Shown here: piece after piece, positions 63,256 through 64,000 of the stretch
How the letters are laid out: every line of letters begins with the position of its first letter
Position numbering within the stretch: the stretch's first letter is position 1
Translations under genes and position numbers: made by a program
NCBI RefSeq assembly: GCF_030160075.1
Contig: NZ_BSNQ01000003.1
Location: 1,962,383 to 2,026,382 of the forward strand
Length of the DNA: 64,000 nt
Direction of reading: 5' to 3'
Origin: Dyella lipolytica
GTDB taxonomy: Bacteria > Pseudomonadota > Gammaproteobacteria > Xanthomonadales > Rhodanobacteraceae
Notes under the pieces: generated by a model
Seen by the model: only the letters and a program-made list of their open reading frames with translations
What the model was told of the DNA's origin: nothing
The model's database searches: none

Positions 63256-64000
63256 AAGTGGCTCCTGAGTCGCGCCAAAGTGTGGATGCTTATGCGGAAC
63301 GCCGCAGCGTTTGCGGGAGAACGAAAAGCCTGTTCGACGCGTGCGGACTCCAGCTGACTGCGCTGCGCGAGCCAGTCGTACAGCTCAGCGTCCTTCAGCA
63401 TGGCGCTGGCTGGATCGCGGCGGCGCAAGCGCGTCAGTACCGAGTCGCACGCAAGTCGATGCAAACTCCGTCCGCCATCACGCCGGAACAGGAATTCGCC
63501 TACTGCCTGGATGTGCTCCGTTAAGGCGCGTCGATGACTCGCCGGCACTGGCATCAGCGGCCCGAAGCGCTGGCTGCGCGCCGCCATCCAGCCAGCGAGC
63601 AGCAACAGCGACGCCAGCACTGCCGGCCAACCGCGCAGAAACAGATTTACCCAGAACGACGTGCCGATCAGTTCGTAGAGAAGGTAGCAGTGGCCACGCC
63701 CAAAGTTCGGAGCGAGCAATCGCCACGCGAATTCCTGCTCGGGTGCGTTCTTCAAACGCTCGCCGGAAATCGGGCCGATATCATTGAGCAGGCTGACCGT
63801 CCCGAGACCCATCGGAACGCGCGCGAAAGCGAGTCCTTTGTCGTCGTTGCCAACGGTGACACTGGCTTGAGCAAGGATGGAAGGACGCAGACGGAAACCC
63901 GGTCCACAAAGCGATGTTTCTGGCGGTTTCTGATCAGCCGATGCCTTGGCATCCGTCTGCAGCGATGCGCATAGGAAAGAACCTTGGCGCACGTCCAGCA
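63252..64000 (-). CDS. DUF4350 domain protein (partial at window edge)
   Basis: The reading frame runs off the right edge, so only the C-terminal part (at least 246 residues) is visible. It has a beta-rich periplasmic region (LAFARVPMGLGTVSLLND), one membrane helix (WVNLFLRGWPAVLASLLLLAGWMAA) and a cytoplasmic helical tail (HRRALTEHIQAVGEFLFRRDGG), the pattern of DUF4350 proteins upstream of moxR. Its stop overlaps the moxR start (ATGA). The true N-terminus and other operon members lie outside the window. Confidence 0.8.
   Translation of the reverse strand, partial: LDVRQGSFLCASLQTDAKASADQKPPETSLCGPGFRLRPSILAQASVTVGNDDKGLAFARVPMGLGTVSLLNDIGPISGERLKNAPEQEFAWRLLAPNFGRGHCYLLYELIGTSFWVNLFLRGWPAVLASLLLLAGWMAARSQRFGPLMPVPASHRRALTEHIQAVGEFLFRRDGGRSLHRLACDSVLTRLRRRDPASAMLKDAELYDWLAQRSQLESARVEQAFRSPANAAAFRISIHTLARLRSHL

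Overview
The window (about 62% GC) looks like a chromosome segment from a gammaproteobacterium of the Xanthomonadales, most likely Rhodanobacteraceae (Dyella/Rhodanobacter-like). The evidence is a fused aspartate kinase-diaminopimelate decarboxylase gene, the murL-murD2 pair that replaces the usual D-glutamate route to peptidoglycan, a xanthomonalisin-type S53 peptidase, and many GC-rich REP palindromes of the ccctctcccc/ggggagaggg type. No rRNA, tRNA, CRISPR array, transposase, integrase or phage gene was seen. Apart from REP elements the region looks like ordinary core and lineage-specific chromosome.

Layout. 1-5.6 kb: a 21-bp inverted repeat, a WGR-domain protein with hemE, a sugar-porter transporter, a DinG/YoaA-type Fe-S helicase and a MAPEG membrane protein. 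5.6-17.5 kb (minus strand): mrcB (PBP1b) coupled to a TPR lipoprotein that may be its LpoP-like activator, a membrane TPR protein coupled to an NAD-dependent epimerase-like protein, relA, and hrpA with a REP pair inserted in frame. 17.6-21 kb: dps and a GH17-GT2 fusion predicted to make a beta-1,3/1,6-glucan. 21.3-32 kb: a repeat-rich classical autotransporter divergent from tamA-tamB, then an outer-membrane barrel protein of unknown role. 32-37 kb: an orphan membrane protein with a degenerate histidine-kinase core, a small secreted protein, and a drug-exporter/DUF899 pair. 37-47 kb: M13 metallopeptidase, murD2, murL, a REP-flanked DUF559 nuclease-like gene, lysC-lysA fusion, class I fumarase.

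47-57.8 kb: a 3' relic of an outer-membrane protein gene with its terminator, the S53 peptidase, a PhzF-like protein, an APC permease, a two-gene molybdenum hydroxylase whose small subunit has lost its N-terminal 2Fe-2S ligands, and two tandem proline-rich, TonB-like paralogues of unknown function. 58-64 kb: an EF-G paralogue, a Gre-family factor with an altered tip, and a DUF4350-moxR-DUF58 operon cut by the right edge of the window.

Functional themes are envelope building (PBP1b and its candidate activator, MurD2/MurL, diaminopimelate from LysC-LysA, TamAB, autotransporter, glucan synthase) and stress or growth control (RelA, Dps, EF-G2, Gre-like factor). The strongest candidates for undescribed biology are the tandem TonB-like paralogues (54.9-57.9 kb), the cluster-depleted hydroxylase subunit (52.0 kb), the degenerate sensor kinase (32.4 kb) and the REP insertion inside hrpA (15.5 kb). 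All assignments come from reading the sequence by eye; no database search was run.
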